Below, one piece after another: positions 56,996 to 64,000 of a stretch of DNA of 64,000 nucleotides. Below the pieces are notes generated by a model. The model was not told the origin of the DNA and ran no database searches. It was given only the letters and a program-made list of their open reading frames with translations. The translations under genes were made by a program, and so were the position numbers. The first letter of the stretch is position 1. Every line of letters begins with the position of its first letter. The stretch comes from Actinomycetaceae bacterium. Lineage in GTDB: Bacteria; Actinomycetota; Actinomycetes; Actinomycetales; Actinomycetaceae. The stretch is taken from positions 1-64,000 of the forward strand of contig JAUMZK010000007.1 of NCBI GenBank assembly GCA_030528145.1, given 5' to 3'.

Positions 56996-58062
56996 AGGTT
57001 TTAGCGGCACTTTCCGGGGGAGTGGACTCGGCAGTGGCGGCGGCCAGGGCTGTGGAAGCCGGTCACGAAGTCACGGCTGTGCATATGGCGTTATCTGCTG
57101 ATAGTGCTCAAAGTCGGTGTGGGTCCAGGGGGTGTTGCACTATTGAGGACGCCGATGATGCGCGTCGCGCTGCCGCAAAAATTGGGATTCCCTTTTACGT
57201 GTGGGATATGGCGGCAGATTTCGAAGAAACTGTTATTGCAGATTTTGTTCGCCAGTATCAGGCCGGTTTGACGCCTAACCCGTGCGTGCGTTGTAACGAG
57301 TTTGTGAAGTTTCGCGAATTGTTACGGCGCGGCATGGCGCTCGGCTTTGACGCGGTGTGTACCGGGCATTATGCGCAGGTTCGTGCGGGTACGACCGGTC
57401 CTGAATTACACCGGGCGCAGTGCTTGGAAAAGGACCAATCCTACGTGCTCGCGGTGATGGGACGTCAGGCGTTGGAACACGTTTTGTTCCCGCTGGGAGA
57501 CGTGCCGGATAAAGCCAGCGTGCGCCAAGAAGCCGACGCGCGCGGTCTGGTTATGGCGAACAAACCGGACAGTTACGACATTTGTTTCATTCCGGACGGC
57601 AATACGCGTGGTTTCTTGCAGGGTCGTATTGGTAAACAAACTGGGGAAATTGTTGACAGTGACGGTAACTTGCTGGGATACCATGAGGGTTATTTTGGTT
57701 ACACTGTAGGTCAGCGCAAAGGACTGAATTTAGGTCGTCCGGCGCCAGATGGTCGTCCTCGTTATGTTTTGGAAACGCGTCCGCGTACCAACCAGGTGGT
57801 GGTTGGTCCCAGCGAGTTGCTATCGGTGTGCCGCATAGATGCGGTTGACGTCATCGAATTAGCAGAAGACATCCGTGGGCAAGCACATGTCCAGTTTCGG
57901 GCGCACGGTCGTCCGGTGGGGGCTCAGGTGGTGCTTTCTGAGGGCGGCTTGTCAGCCCTTTTGGATGCCCCGGTGCGCGCTGTCGCACCTGGTCAGTCGC
58001 TGGTTGTGTACAAGGGAACGCGGGTTGTTGCGGAGGCGACAATCACCAGGGCGTATCGGTAA
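56992..58062 (+). CDS. mnmA: tRNA-specific 2-thiouridylase MnmA
   Basis: 356 residues, GTG start with GGAGGACG as ribosome-binding site, itself a copy of the dispersed motif. Thiolates U34 of Lys, Glu and Gln tRNAs. VLAALSGGVDSAVAAARAV is the PP-loop; TPNPCVRCNEFVKF holds one catalytic Cys and DSYDICFIPDGNTRGFL the other; YFGYTVGQRKGLNL follows. The GTGA overlap with the desulfurase links sulfur donor and acceptor. Confidence 0.95.
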   Translation: MKVLAALSGGVDSAVAAARAVEAGHEVTAVHMALSADSAQSRCGSRGCCTIEDADDARRAAAKIGIPFYVWDMAADFEETVIADFVRQYQAGLTPNPCVRCNEFVKFRELLRRGMALGFDAVCTGHYAQVRAGTTGPELHRAQCLEKDQSYVLAVMGRQALEHVLFPLGDVPDKASVRQEADARGLVMANKPDSYDICFIPDGNTRGFLQGRIGKQTGEIVDSDGNLLGYHEGYFGYTVGQRKGLNLGRPAPDGRPRYVLETRPRTNQVVVGPSELLSVCRIDAVDVIELAEDIRGQAHVQFRAHGRPVGAQVVLSEGGLSALLDAPVRAVAPGQSLVVYKGTRVVAEATITRAYR

Positions 58063-58068
58063 ATAATT

Positions 58069-58096
58069 TGTTGCCAGGTGGGCTCGCTGGTAGAGT
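58069..58096 (+). promoter_or_regulatory. Candidate tRNA-Leu promoter
   Basis: TTGTTG (58069-58074), a 16-base spacer and TAGAGT (58091-58096), ten bases before the mature tRNA start. Confidence 0.35.
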
Positions 58097-58105
58097 TAGA
58101 CGAGC

Positions 58106-58187
<82 letters not shown>

Positions 58188-58209
58188 CCGGTTGTGAAAC
58201 AATGGGGCT

Positions 58210-59055
58210 ATGGAAACATGTACTACCGCGGTCCAACTGCGTACCTTAGTAAAACAGTGGAAAAAACAGGGTTTTACGGTGGGGTTTGTCCCTACTATGG
58301 GTTATTTGCATGAAGGGCATTTGTCGCTGGTGCAGCGGTCAAAAGAAATTTGTGATCGTACGGTGGTGTCTATTTTCGTGAACCCCACCCAGTTTGGTCC
58401 AAATGAAGATTTAGACCGTTATCCGCGCGATTTCGCCAGGGATTGCCAGTTGTTAGTCCAGTCCGAGGTCGATGTGGTGTTTCACCCGGATGCTGGGGAA
58501 ATGTACCCACCAGGTTTTTCTACTTTTGTGGAGCCTGGCACGGCTGCGCAGGGTTTGTGCGGGCGGTCTCGGCCGGGGCATTTTCGGGGTGTGTGTACGG
58601 TGGTTGCGAAGTTGCTGAACCTAGTGACCCCTGATTATGCGTTTTTTGGGCAAAAGGACGCTCAGCAAGTGGCGGTAATTCGGGCGATGGTGCGCGATTT
58701 GCAGATGGACGTGCGAATTGTGAGTTGCCCGATAGTGCGTGAAGAAGATGGTTTGGCAAAGAGTTCGCGCAATGTGTACTTGGATGATTCGCAGCGGCAA
58801 GCCGCGCTGGTGCTGCCTGGTGCGTTGGCGTCCGCACAGCGGATGATCGCTGGCGGGCAAACTGACGCCAATGCGATTAGACAGCAAATTTTAGGCGAAC
58901 TGCAGGGTGAAAAATTAGCCGAGGTCGACTACGTAGAAATCGTGGATGGGACCAACATGCAGGAAGTTTCCAAAGTTCATGAGGGCGACTTAGTGGCGGT
59001 AGCGGTACGCTTCGGTACCACCAGGCTCATTGATAATTTCACAGTCACAAAATAA
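58210..59055 (+). CDS. panC: Pantothenate synthetase
   Basis: 281 residues. Condenses pantoate with beta-alanine. GFVPTMGYLHEGHLSLVQRSK is the HIGH-like ATP site, VVSIFVNPTQFGPNEDLDRYPR the pantoate loop, FFGQKDAQQVAVIRAMVRDL and VREEDGLAKSSRNVYLD (KMSKS-like) the rest. panB and panD are not adjacent. 22 bases after tRNA-Leu. Confidence 0.96.
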   Translation: METCTTAVQLRTLVKQWKKQGFTVGFVPTMGYLHEGHLSLVQRSKEICDRTVVSIFVNPTQFGPNEDLDRYPRDFARDCQLLVQSEVDVVFHPDAGEMYPPGFSTFVEPGTAAQGLCGRSRPGHFRGVCTVVAKLLNLVTPDYAFFGQKDAQQVAVIRAMVRDLQMDVRIVSCPIVREEDGLAKSSRNVYLDDSQRQAALVLPGALASAQRMIAGGQTDANAIRQQILGELQGEKLAEVDYVEIVDGTNMQEVSKVHEGDLVAVAVRFGTTRLIDNFTVTK

Positions 59056-59086
59056 TCACCGGTTTGGAAATTCGTAGAGGAGAAAA

Positions 59087-59560
59087 ATGAAACTGGAAAT
59101 TGGGGAGAAAGCGCCCGCATTCGCCCTCGCCACCGCCGGGGGAGGGGAAATAACTTTAGAACAACTATTGCAGCAGAGCGAAAAAGGCGTAATTGTGTAC
59201 TTTTATCCGCGCGCCTCAACCCCTGGTTGCACTACTCAGGCCTGTGATTTTCGCGATTCTCTGGCGTCTTTGCGCGCTCACGGTTATGAAGTCGTGGGAA
59301 TCAGCCCGGATAAAATCGCAGCGTTGGACAAATTTGCCGCCAAATATGATCTCCCGTTTACGCTTGCGGCAGATCCAGAAAAAACTACTTTAGATGCATA
59401 CGGTGCCTACGGTGAAAAGAATCTGTACGGGAAACTCACCAGGGGCGTAATTCGTTCGACTGTGGTTGTAGGCAAAAACGGGAAAGTCGTCCTCGCTAGG
59501 TACAATGTGCGGGCAAAAGGACACGTCGCACGCCTGACAAAAGAACTGGGAATTGTGTAA
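59087..59560 (+). CDS. bcp: Thiol peroxidase of the Bcp/PrxQ family
   Basis: 157 residues. Reduces peroxides with the peroxidatic Cys in YPRASTPGCTTQACDFRDS; the second Cys five residues on is the resolving Cys of the alpha-2 type, so it is an atypical two-Cys peroxiredoxin. KYDLPFTLAADP and GVIRSTVVVGKNGKV are family blocks. AGAGGAG ribosome-binding site. Confidence 0.93.
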   Translation: MKLEIGEKAPAFALATAGGGEITLEQLLQQSEKGVIVYFYPRASTPGCTTQACDFRDSLASLRAHGYEVVGISPDKIAALDKFAAKYDLPFTLAADPEKTTLDAYGAYGEKNLYGKLTRGVIRSTVVVGKNGKVVLARYNVRAKGHVARLTKELGIV

Positions 59561-59635
59561 CAGGATTTTCTCTACCCCACGGATCAGAGTAAATTTTAGT
59601 GCGGAAGTTTTCCATTTTCATCTAATAGGAGATCT

Positions 59636-60034
59636 ATGCGTAACTGGAAAATATGGGCGGCGCTGGTTGTCGTCCTCGTAATTATTGGTGGCGTTTTCGG
59701 CTACTACCAACACCATCAAACCCAGGCTGCTCAAGCCGCATATATGGAAGCCAGTAAAGAAATGGCGTCCGTACTGGGGGACTTGTCAGATGCGAAGTCT
59801 GAGGGCGCTGCGCTGGCGGGTGAAGCTCACGACAAGGCAGATCCGGGTGCCATTGCGGAACTGAAAGAGGCCGTGAAAGTTAACGTGTCGCGTCCGGCAT
59901 ACGTAAAATCGGTGTCTGCCACCGCTTATCGCAAAGCTACCGCAGAAGTCGAATCAGTGATCGAAACGGCTAAAGCAGCAACCAAGAAAATCAAGGAAGA
60001 CATCAAGAAAGTCCAGGATTCTACGAAGAAATAG
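59636..60034 (+). CDS. Small membrane-anchored helical protein, unknown
   Basis: 132 residues. One N-terminal membrane helix (about 7-23, IWAALVVVLVIIGGVFGYY) then an Ala/Lys/Glu-rich region of about 105 residues predicted helical, ending in Lys-rich KKIKEDIKKVQDSTKK. Good ribosome-binding site TAGGAG. It could be an anchored extracellular coiled coil. No known family recognised. Confidence 0.65.
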   Translation: MRNWKIWAALVVVLVIIGGVFGYYQHHQTQAAQAAYMEASKEMASVLGDLSDAKSEGAALAGEAHDKADPGAIAELKEAVKVNVSRPAYVKSVSATAYRKATAEVESVIETAKAATKKIKEDIKKVQDSTKK

Positions 60035-60071
60035 CCAGTAGAAGTTAGACCGAAGAAGTCCAACTGCGAAA

Positions 60072-60091
60072 GCCCCGGCTACGGTCGGGGC
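60072..60091 (-). terminator. Hairpin after the tRNA-Lys pair
   Basis: GCCCCG and CGGGGC arms (60072-60077 and 60086-60091) with a short T-run on the minus strand, ten bases beyond the second tRNA-Lys. Likely stop for the two tRNA genes. Confidence 0.55.
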
Positions 60092-60100
60092 ACGAAAAAG

Positions 60101-60173
60101 TGCGCCGTGAGGGAATCGAACCCCCAACCCGCTGGTTAAGAGCCAGCTGCTCTGCCAATTGAGCTAACGGCGC
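60101..60173 (-). tRNA. tRNA-Lys (anticodon CTT), downstream copy
   Basis: 73 bases; GCGCCGT acceptor pairs with ACGGCGC; the anticodon loop CTCTTAA gives CUU; T loop GGTTCGATTCC. Identical in sequence to the copy 100 bases upstream. Confidence 0.95.
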
Positions 60174-60200
60174 AAAAAGACCGGCGTGAGAACCGATCCG

Positions 60201-60273
60201 TGCGCCGTGAGGGAATCGAACCCCCAACCCGCTGGTTAAGAGCCAGCTGCTCTGCCAATTGAGCTAACGGCGC
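60201..60273 (-). tRNA. tRNA-Lys (anticodon CTT), upstream copy
   Basis: Same 73-base sequence as the neighbouring copy, including the flanking discriminator base. Minus-strand TTGTTC and TATTCT boxes 18 bases apart upstream may be the promoter of both genes. Confidence 0.95.
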
Positions 60274-60402
60274 ATCTGCATGAATAAGAATAACAATATT
60301 GCTAACTAAAGAACAAACCAGCTGCCTGCGAACCGCGTCACGCTATTTACCGTTCGCAAAATTGCAATGTGCCCATATTATGGAAGCAACGAAAGGGGAA
60401 AA

Positions 60403-60975
60403 GTGAAAGTTGTTTCCAAAACTGCTATCGCCTTGGCATTACTGGGGGTAGCAGGCGGGTTCGCGGCGCTCCAACTGATACTTACCGAAATAAAACATTA
60501 CAAAGAACCGGGGGCGGCGCTATCTTGCGATATCAACCCGTTGGTTGGTTGTTCTAATTCGCTCACGTCCCCGCAGGCGCACTTGCTGGGTATTCCCAAC
60601 GCGACGGTCGGATTGATGGCTTTTTCGGCACTATTAGCTTTTGCGCTACTGGCTATTTTCACTCCCATTCCTGCATGGATTTGGAAAATAATGGTGGTGC
60701 CAGCCTTGGCGGGCTGGGTAGCAGTAGGGACTTTCCTATACTTTTCGGTGACTATCTTTCATGCCCTGTGCCCGTGGTGCCTAGTAGTGTGGGCGGTCAC
60801 AATCCCAATTGGGGCGTTACTTTTGGCAAAATCGGCGGCAGCATGGTCCACCACTAATCCGGTGGCAATATTCTTGGCGAAAAACTGGTGGGCAATAACT
60901 GCGCTGCTTTACTTCACCGCAATAATTTCTATCGTTGTGGGAATGCGTACGCAACTACAGTTGGTATTGCCGTGA
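60403..60975 (+). CDS. Vitamin K epoxide reductase family protein
   Basis: 190 residues from a GTG at 60403 preceded by AAAGGGG. Four to five membrane helices; the redox pair is CPWC in FHALCPWCLVVWAVT and the shuttle Cys pair is in SCDINPLVGC, as in bacterial VKOR. It re-oxidises a DsbA-like partner via quinone to make disulfides in exported proteins. The partner is not in the window. GTGA-coupled to the MntR-like regulator. Confidence 0.9.
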   Translation: MKVVSKTAIALALLGVAGGFAALQLILTEIKHYKEPGAALSCDINPLVGCSNSLTSPQAHLLGIPNATVGLMAFSALLAFALLAIFTPIPAWIWKIMVVPALAGWVAVGTFLYFSVTIFHALCPWCLVVWAVTIPIGALLLAKSAAAWSTTNPVAIFLAKNWWAITALLYFTAIISIVVGMRTQLQLVLP

Positions 60976-61649
60976 CCTCCTCAGTAACAGATGATTACCT
61001 GAAGTTCTTGTACCAGGCGAGCGAAGAGCGCGTCAGCATCAACAAGCTCGCATCTTCTATGGGGGTGGCGCCCTCTACTGCTTCCGAAAAAATTCAGCGT
61101 CTAGCAGCCGACGGGTGGGTGGACCACAAACCGTATCGGGGGGCGAGCCTTACCCCGAAAGGGCGGGCACACGCCGTGAAAATGGTGCGCAAACACCGGC
61201 TCATTGAAACCTTTTTGGTGGAAAAACTGGATTATGACTGGGGGGATGTTCACGACGAAGCCGAAGTTCTTGAACACGCTGCTTCAGACCGGTTGATCGA
61301 CCGCATCGACGCCGCCCTCGGTTATCCACGTCGCGACCCGCACGGGGACCCGATTCCGCGCCCAGATGGTACCGTCGAGGACGTCAACGCAGTTTTGTTG
61401 CGGGACCTACCGGATGGTGGGTGCGGCACCATTTATCGCATCAGTGACGCTGATTCACAAATGCTACGTGACCTCGTAGACCTTCAGGTGCGACCGGGAG
61501 TACCACTGAAAGTACTCACCCGTGGTCGTGCCGGGGTGACAATGGTGCAGGTGGCTGGCGAAGCCGTCCCCTTAGGTGAAGAAGCCACCTGCGCAATATG
61601 GGTCGAAGTCGAAGGCGAAGCCAATTACGAGGACGAACGCGAACGTTAA
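60972..61649 (+). CDS. mntR: DtxR/MntR-family metal-dependent regulator
   Basis: 225 residues. Winged HTH at 1-65 (INKLASSMGVAPSTASEKIQRLAADGWV), dimerisation and metal site at 70-140 with VHDEAEVLEHAASDRLIDRID, where the pattern E-x-x-E-H has Glu rather than the Cys of DtxR/IdeR, fitting a manganese sensor of the MntR type. A C-terminal FeoA/SH3-like domain (PGVPLKVLTRGRAGVTMVQVAGEAVPLG) follows. Start GTG in the VKOR stop. Regulation of metal importers elsewhere is inferred. Confidence 0.85.
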   Translation: MTSSVTDDYLKFLYQASEERVSINKLASSMGVAPSTASEKIQRLAADGWVDHKPYRGASLTPKGRAHAVKMVRKHRLIETFLVEKLDYDWGDVHDEAEVLEHAASDRLIDRIDAALGYPRRDPHGDPIPRPDGTVEDVNAVLLRDLPDGGCGTIYRISDADSQMLRDLVDLQVRPGVPLKVLTRGRAGVTMVQVAGEAVPLGEEATCAIWVEVEGEANYEDERER

Positions 61650-61652
61650 GAA

Positions 61653-62048
61653 TTAAAGTTCCGCTAACGCCTTGCGTAACTTTTCGGCTGCTTCCTCTAG
61701 TTCGTAGCGGCTTGCCATTTTTGCTTTACCAAGGTCTAACTGACTTTGATTCTGCAAAGGCACCACGTGCAAGTGCAAATGCCACACATCAAACCCCGCG
61801 ATAATCAGACCCGCACGTTTGGCATCAAAAGCTTTGATCTGTGCCTGCCCAATTTTTTTCGCAACTTTCATAAGGTGGGCCAGCAAGTCATCCTTGGCTT
61901 GCCAAAAACCGTCAACTTCCTGGCGTGGTACCACCAGCACGTGCCCGGGGGTGATCGGTTCGATAGTCATAAACGCAACTGCGGTGTCGTCCTCGTAAAC
62001 GAAAGTTCCGGGAACTTCCCCCGCCATAATTTTGGTAAAAATGCTCAT
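61653..62048 (-). CDS. HIT-family nucleotide hydrolase
   Basis: 131 residues. The catalytic triad is WHLHLHVVP (HxHxH) at about residue 90. [20 protein letters not shown] is the Hint-type start, and [11 protein letters not shown] the nucleotide-binding segment. Probably hydrolyses AMP-lysine-like or dinucleoside substrates. Divergent from leuS. Confidence 0.92.
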   Translation of the reverse strand: MSIFTKIMAGEVPGTFVYEDDTAVAFMTIEPITPGHVLVVPRQEVDGFWQAKDDLLAHLMKVAKKIGQAQIKAFDAKRAGLIIAGFDVWHLHLHVVPLQNQSQLDLGKAKMASRYELEEAAEKLRKALAEL

Positions 62049-62127
62049 GCTGCCAGTCTATGATCTTATGTGCGGTGGCGGCGCGAAATGCTCTACCATT
62101 AGGGGGAAGTATCAAAAAGGAGAGCGA

Positions 62128-64000
62128 ATGAGCACGGGTAACATCCAGCACCGCTACAGTGCGGAACTGGCCGGACAGATCGAAGCTAAATGGCAAGACC
62201 AGTGGGACCGCAGCGTCCAATTTGGTGCCGATAACCCGGTGGGGAATTTGGCAGGACCGCTGGCTGAAAAAGATCCGTTCTTCCTTTTGGATATGTTCCC
62301 TTACCCCTCCGGCAAAGGACTGCACGTAGGACACCCGCTGGGGTATATTGCCACAGATGTGGTGGCGCGCTACCAGCGCATGCGCGGCAAAAACGTGCTT
62401 TATACCATGGGCTATGACGCGTTTGGTTTGCCCGCCGAACAGTACGCCATTCAGACCGGGCAGCACCCCCGCATCACTACCGAAGAAAACGTGGCCAACA
62501 TGGAGCGGCAACTGCGGCGCATTGGGTTGTCGCACGACAAGCGCCGCTCTTTTTCCACCACCGACGATGAATATGTACGGTGGACGCAGTGGATTTTCCT
62601 GCAGATTTTCAATTCTTGGTACGACGAGGACGCCACTAACCCGGAAGGTACGAAGGGGTGCGCTCGTCCTATTAGTGAGCTGATTCGTCAGTTTGAAAGC
62701 GGCACCCGTCAGGTTCCGACCGGCAAGAAATGGTCCGAACTTAGCAAAGTCGAGCAAGCGGAAATAATTGACGGCTACCGTCTAGCTTATGTTTCTTATG
62801 CCCCTGTGAACTGGTGTCCAGGGCTGGGGACTGTCCTCGCAAACGAAGAAGTTACCGCTGACGGACGCTCCGAACGCGGCAACTTCCCAGTTTTCAAATC
62901 CAAGCTCCGCCAGTGGATGATGCGCATCACCGCCTACGGTACGCGCCTTACCGAAGACCTGGCCACTATCGACTGGCCGGACACGGTGCGCTCTATGCAG
63001 GAGCACTGGATTGGGCGCTCTAACGGCGCAACTGTGCGCTTCGCCCTCGGAAATGAAACGCTAGAAGTATTTACCACCCGCCCCGACACCCTGTTTGGGG
63101 CCACGTTCATGGCGGTTGCGCCCGAACACCCCATTTTGGGCGAGGGCGGCAGTAAAGTGCCGCAGAAATGGCCCTTGGGTACGCGCGCGGCGTGGACTGG
63201 TGGCGGCGCAAATCCGCAGGAAGCAGTCGCGAAATACCAGGCAGTGGCTGCGGCGAAAACTGACGAGGAACGCGCCGAGGGACAAAAGACCGGCGTGTTC
63301 TCGGGGCTGTTTGCCACCAATCCGGTTACCGGGGGGCAGGTGCCCGTATTCGTTGCCGATTACGTGCTGTGGGGGTACGGAACCGGCGCAATTATGGCGG
63401 TGCCGGCACACGACGAACGCGACTATGCGTTTGCGAAAGAATTCGACATAGACATTGTTACCACTATTACTCCGGCGCCAGACCACGACATTGCCGAAGC
63501 GGCGTGGGTGGGCGACGGTGTCCTTGTCAATTCAGCCAACGAAAACATTGACCTGAACGGTATGGACAAAGCGGGCGCGATAGCGAAAATGACCGCGTGG
63601 CTGGAAGAAACCGGGCACGGTAAAGCCACTACTAACTACCGTTTGCGCGACTGGCTGTTTAGCCGCCAACGTTACTGGGGTGAACCTTTCCCAGTGGTTT
63701 ATTCACAGGACGGACGCGTCCACGCCCTCCCAGAGGACATGTTGCCCGTAACCTTGCCTAAGCTAGACAACTTCAACCCGCGCACCTTCGATCCCGAGGA
63801 CGCCACTTCAGAGCCGGAACCGCCACTGGGGCGCGCGCGCGACTGGCTGAACGTGGACCTTGACTTAGGGGAAGGAAAACAGACTTATACTCGCGATTCC
63901 AACACCATGCCGAATTGGGCGGGATCGTGCTGGTATGAAATTCGTTACGCTGACCCGCGAAACGACCAGGCGTTTATCGACCCGGAAAACGAAAAATACT
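62128..64000 (+). CDS. leuS: Leucyl-tRNA synthetase (5' part, runs off the window)
   Basis: Starts at ATG 62128 after AAAAAGGAGAG; 624 codons are visible with no stop. Class I synthetase: [26 protein letters not shown] contains the HIGH motif (HVGH); [19 protein letters not shown] and [14 protein letters not shown] follow; the editing domain includes [20 protein letters not shown]. The KMSKS loop is expected past the right edge. Confidence 0.96.
   Translation, partial: MSTGNIQHRYSAELAGQIEAKWQDQWDRSVQFGADNPVGNLAGPLAEKDPFFLLDMFPYPSGKGLHVGHPLGYIATDVVARYQRMRGKNVLYTMGYDAFGLPAEQYAIQTGQHPRITTEENVANMERQLRRIGLSHDKRRSFSTTDDEYVRWTQWIFLQIFNSWYDEDATNPEGTKGCARPISELIRQFESGTRQVPTGKKWSELSKVEQAEIIDGYRLAYVSYAPVNWCPGLGTVLANEEVTADGRSERGNFPVFKSKLRQWMMRITAYGTRLTEDLATIDWPDTVRSMQEHWIGRSNGATVRFALGNETLEVFTTRPDTLFGATFMAVAPEHPILGEGGSKVPQKWPLGTRAAWTGGGANPQEAVAKYQAVAAAKTDEERAEGQKTGVFSGLFATNPVTGGQVPVFVADYVLWGYGTGAIMAVPAHDERDYAFAKEFDIDIVTTITPAPDHDIAEAAWVGDGVLVNSANENIDLNGMDKAGAIAKMTAWLEETGHGKATTNYRLRDWLFSRQRYWGEPFPVVYSQDGRVHALPEDMLPVTLPKLDNFNPRTFDPEDATSEPEPPLGRARDWLNVDLDLGEGKQTYTRDSNTMPNWAGSCWYEIRYADPRNDQAFIDPENEKY

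Noticed and set aside
61912..62757. 281-codon minus-strand frame
   Set aside because: Overlaps the HIT gene and the leuS start; not compatible with either and without motif.

Overview
The window is a chromosomal stretch from an actinobacterium. Gene order argS - hom - thrB - rho - rpmE - prfA - prmC - tsaC - wecA - atpIBEFHAGDC - DUF2550 - nucS is the classic actinobacterial block, and Kgd (E2-E1 fused 2-oxoglutarate decarboxylase), GlgE, NucS, DUF2550, a DivIVA-like coiled-coil protein and frequent GTGA gene overlaps fit the same phylum. The moderate GC content (judged by eye), frequent GAA/TTG codons and an arginine deiminase point to an Actinomycetaceae-type anaerobe (Mobiluncus/Varibaculum/Actinomyces-like). 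This placement is inference; no 16S gene is present.

Layout. 0.4-3.3 kb (minus): molybdate importer modABC with a MerR-HTH/TOBE regulator. 3.4-6.8 kb (plus): moeZ-moeA-moaC-mobA. 6.9-7.4 kb: a small membrane protein. 7.7-11.5 kb: moaD (plus), then a minus-strand run SGNH hydrolase - HTH regulator - DUF6457 - mog - moaE - moaA. Together this is an almost complete molybdenum cofactor pathway, with no molybdoenzyme in view. 11.6-15.2 kb: kgd. 15.4-19.4 kb: two CNNM/CorC-type membrane proteins, an M23 peptidase and a GDPD. 19.5-20.1 kb: tRNA-Arg and rpiB. 20.3-44.6 kb: the conserved argS-to-nucS block, with a 0.8-kb gene-poor region, arcA and argR between argS and hom, followed by a DivIVA-like coiled-coil protein, a two-helix membrane protein and a lipoprotein. 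44.6-54.0 kb: thioredoxin-TPR protein, then glgB, glgE, VIT transporter, trpS and glgX on the minus strand. 54.1-58.1 kb: translationally coupled etfB-etfA-cysteine desulfurase-mnmA. 58.1-64 kb: tRNA-Leu, panC, bcp, a one-helix protein, two identical tRNA-Lys genes, VKOR-mntR, a HIT protein and the 5' part of leuS.

No insertion sequence, prophage, CRISPR array or toxin-antitoxin pair was seen. The strongest signal not explained by genes is at DNA level: the 7-mer GAGGACG (usually CGAGGACG) occurs about 90 times counting both strands (about 8 expected by chance), in all reading frames and also in spacers and ribosome-binding sites, with close variants GAGGGCG and GAGGTCG also very common. It overrides the local codon preference (GAG-GAC in a GAA-rich background). 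Its density and rough strand symmetry resemble a DNA uptake sequence; a Chi-like site or a methylation motif are alternatives.
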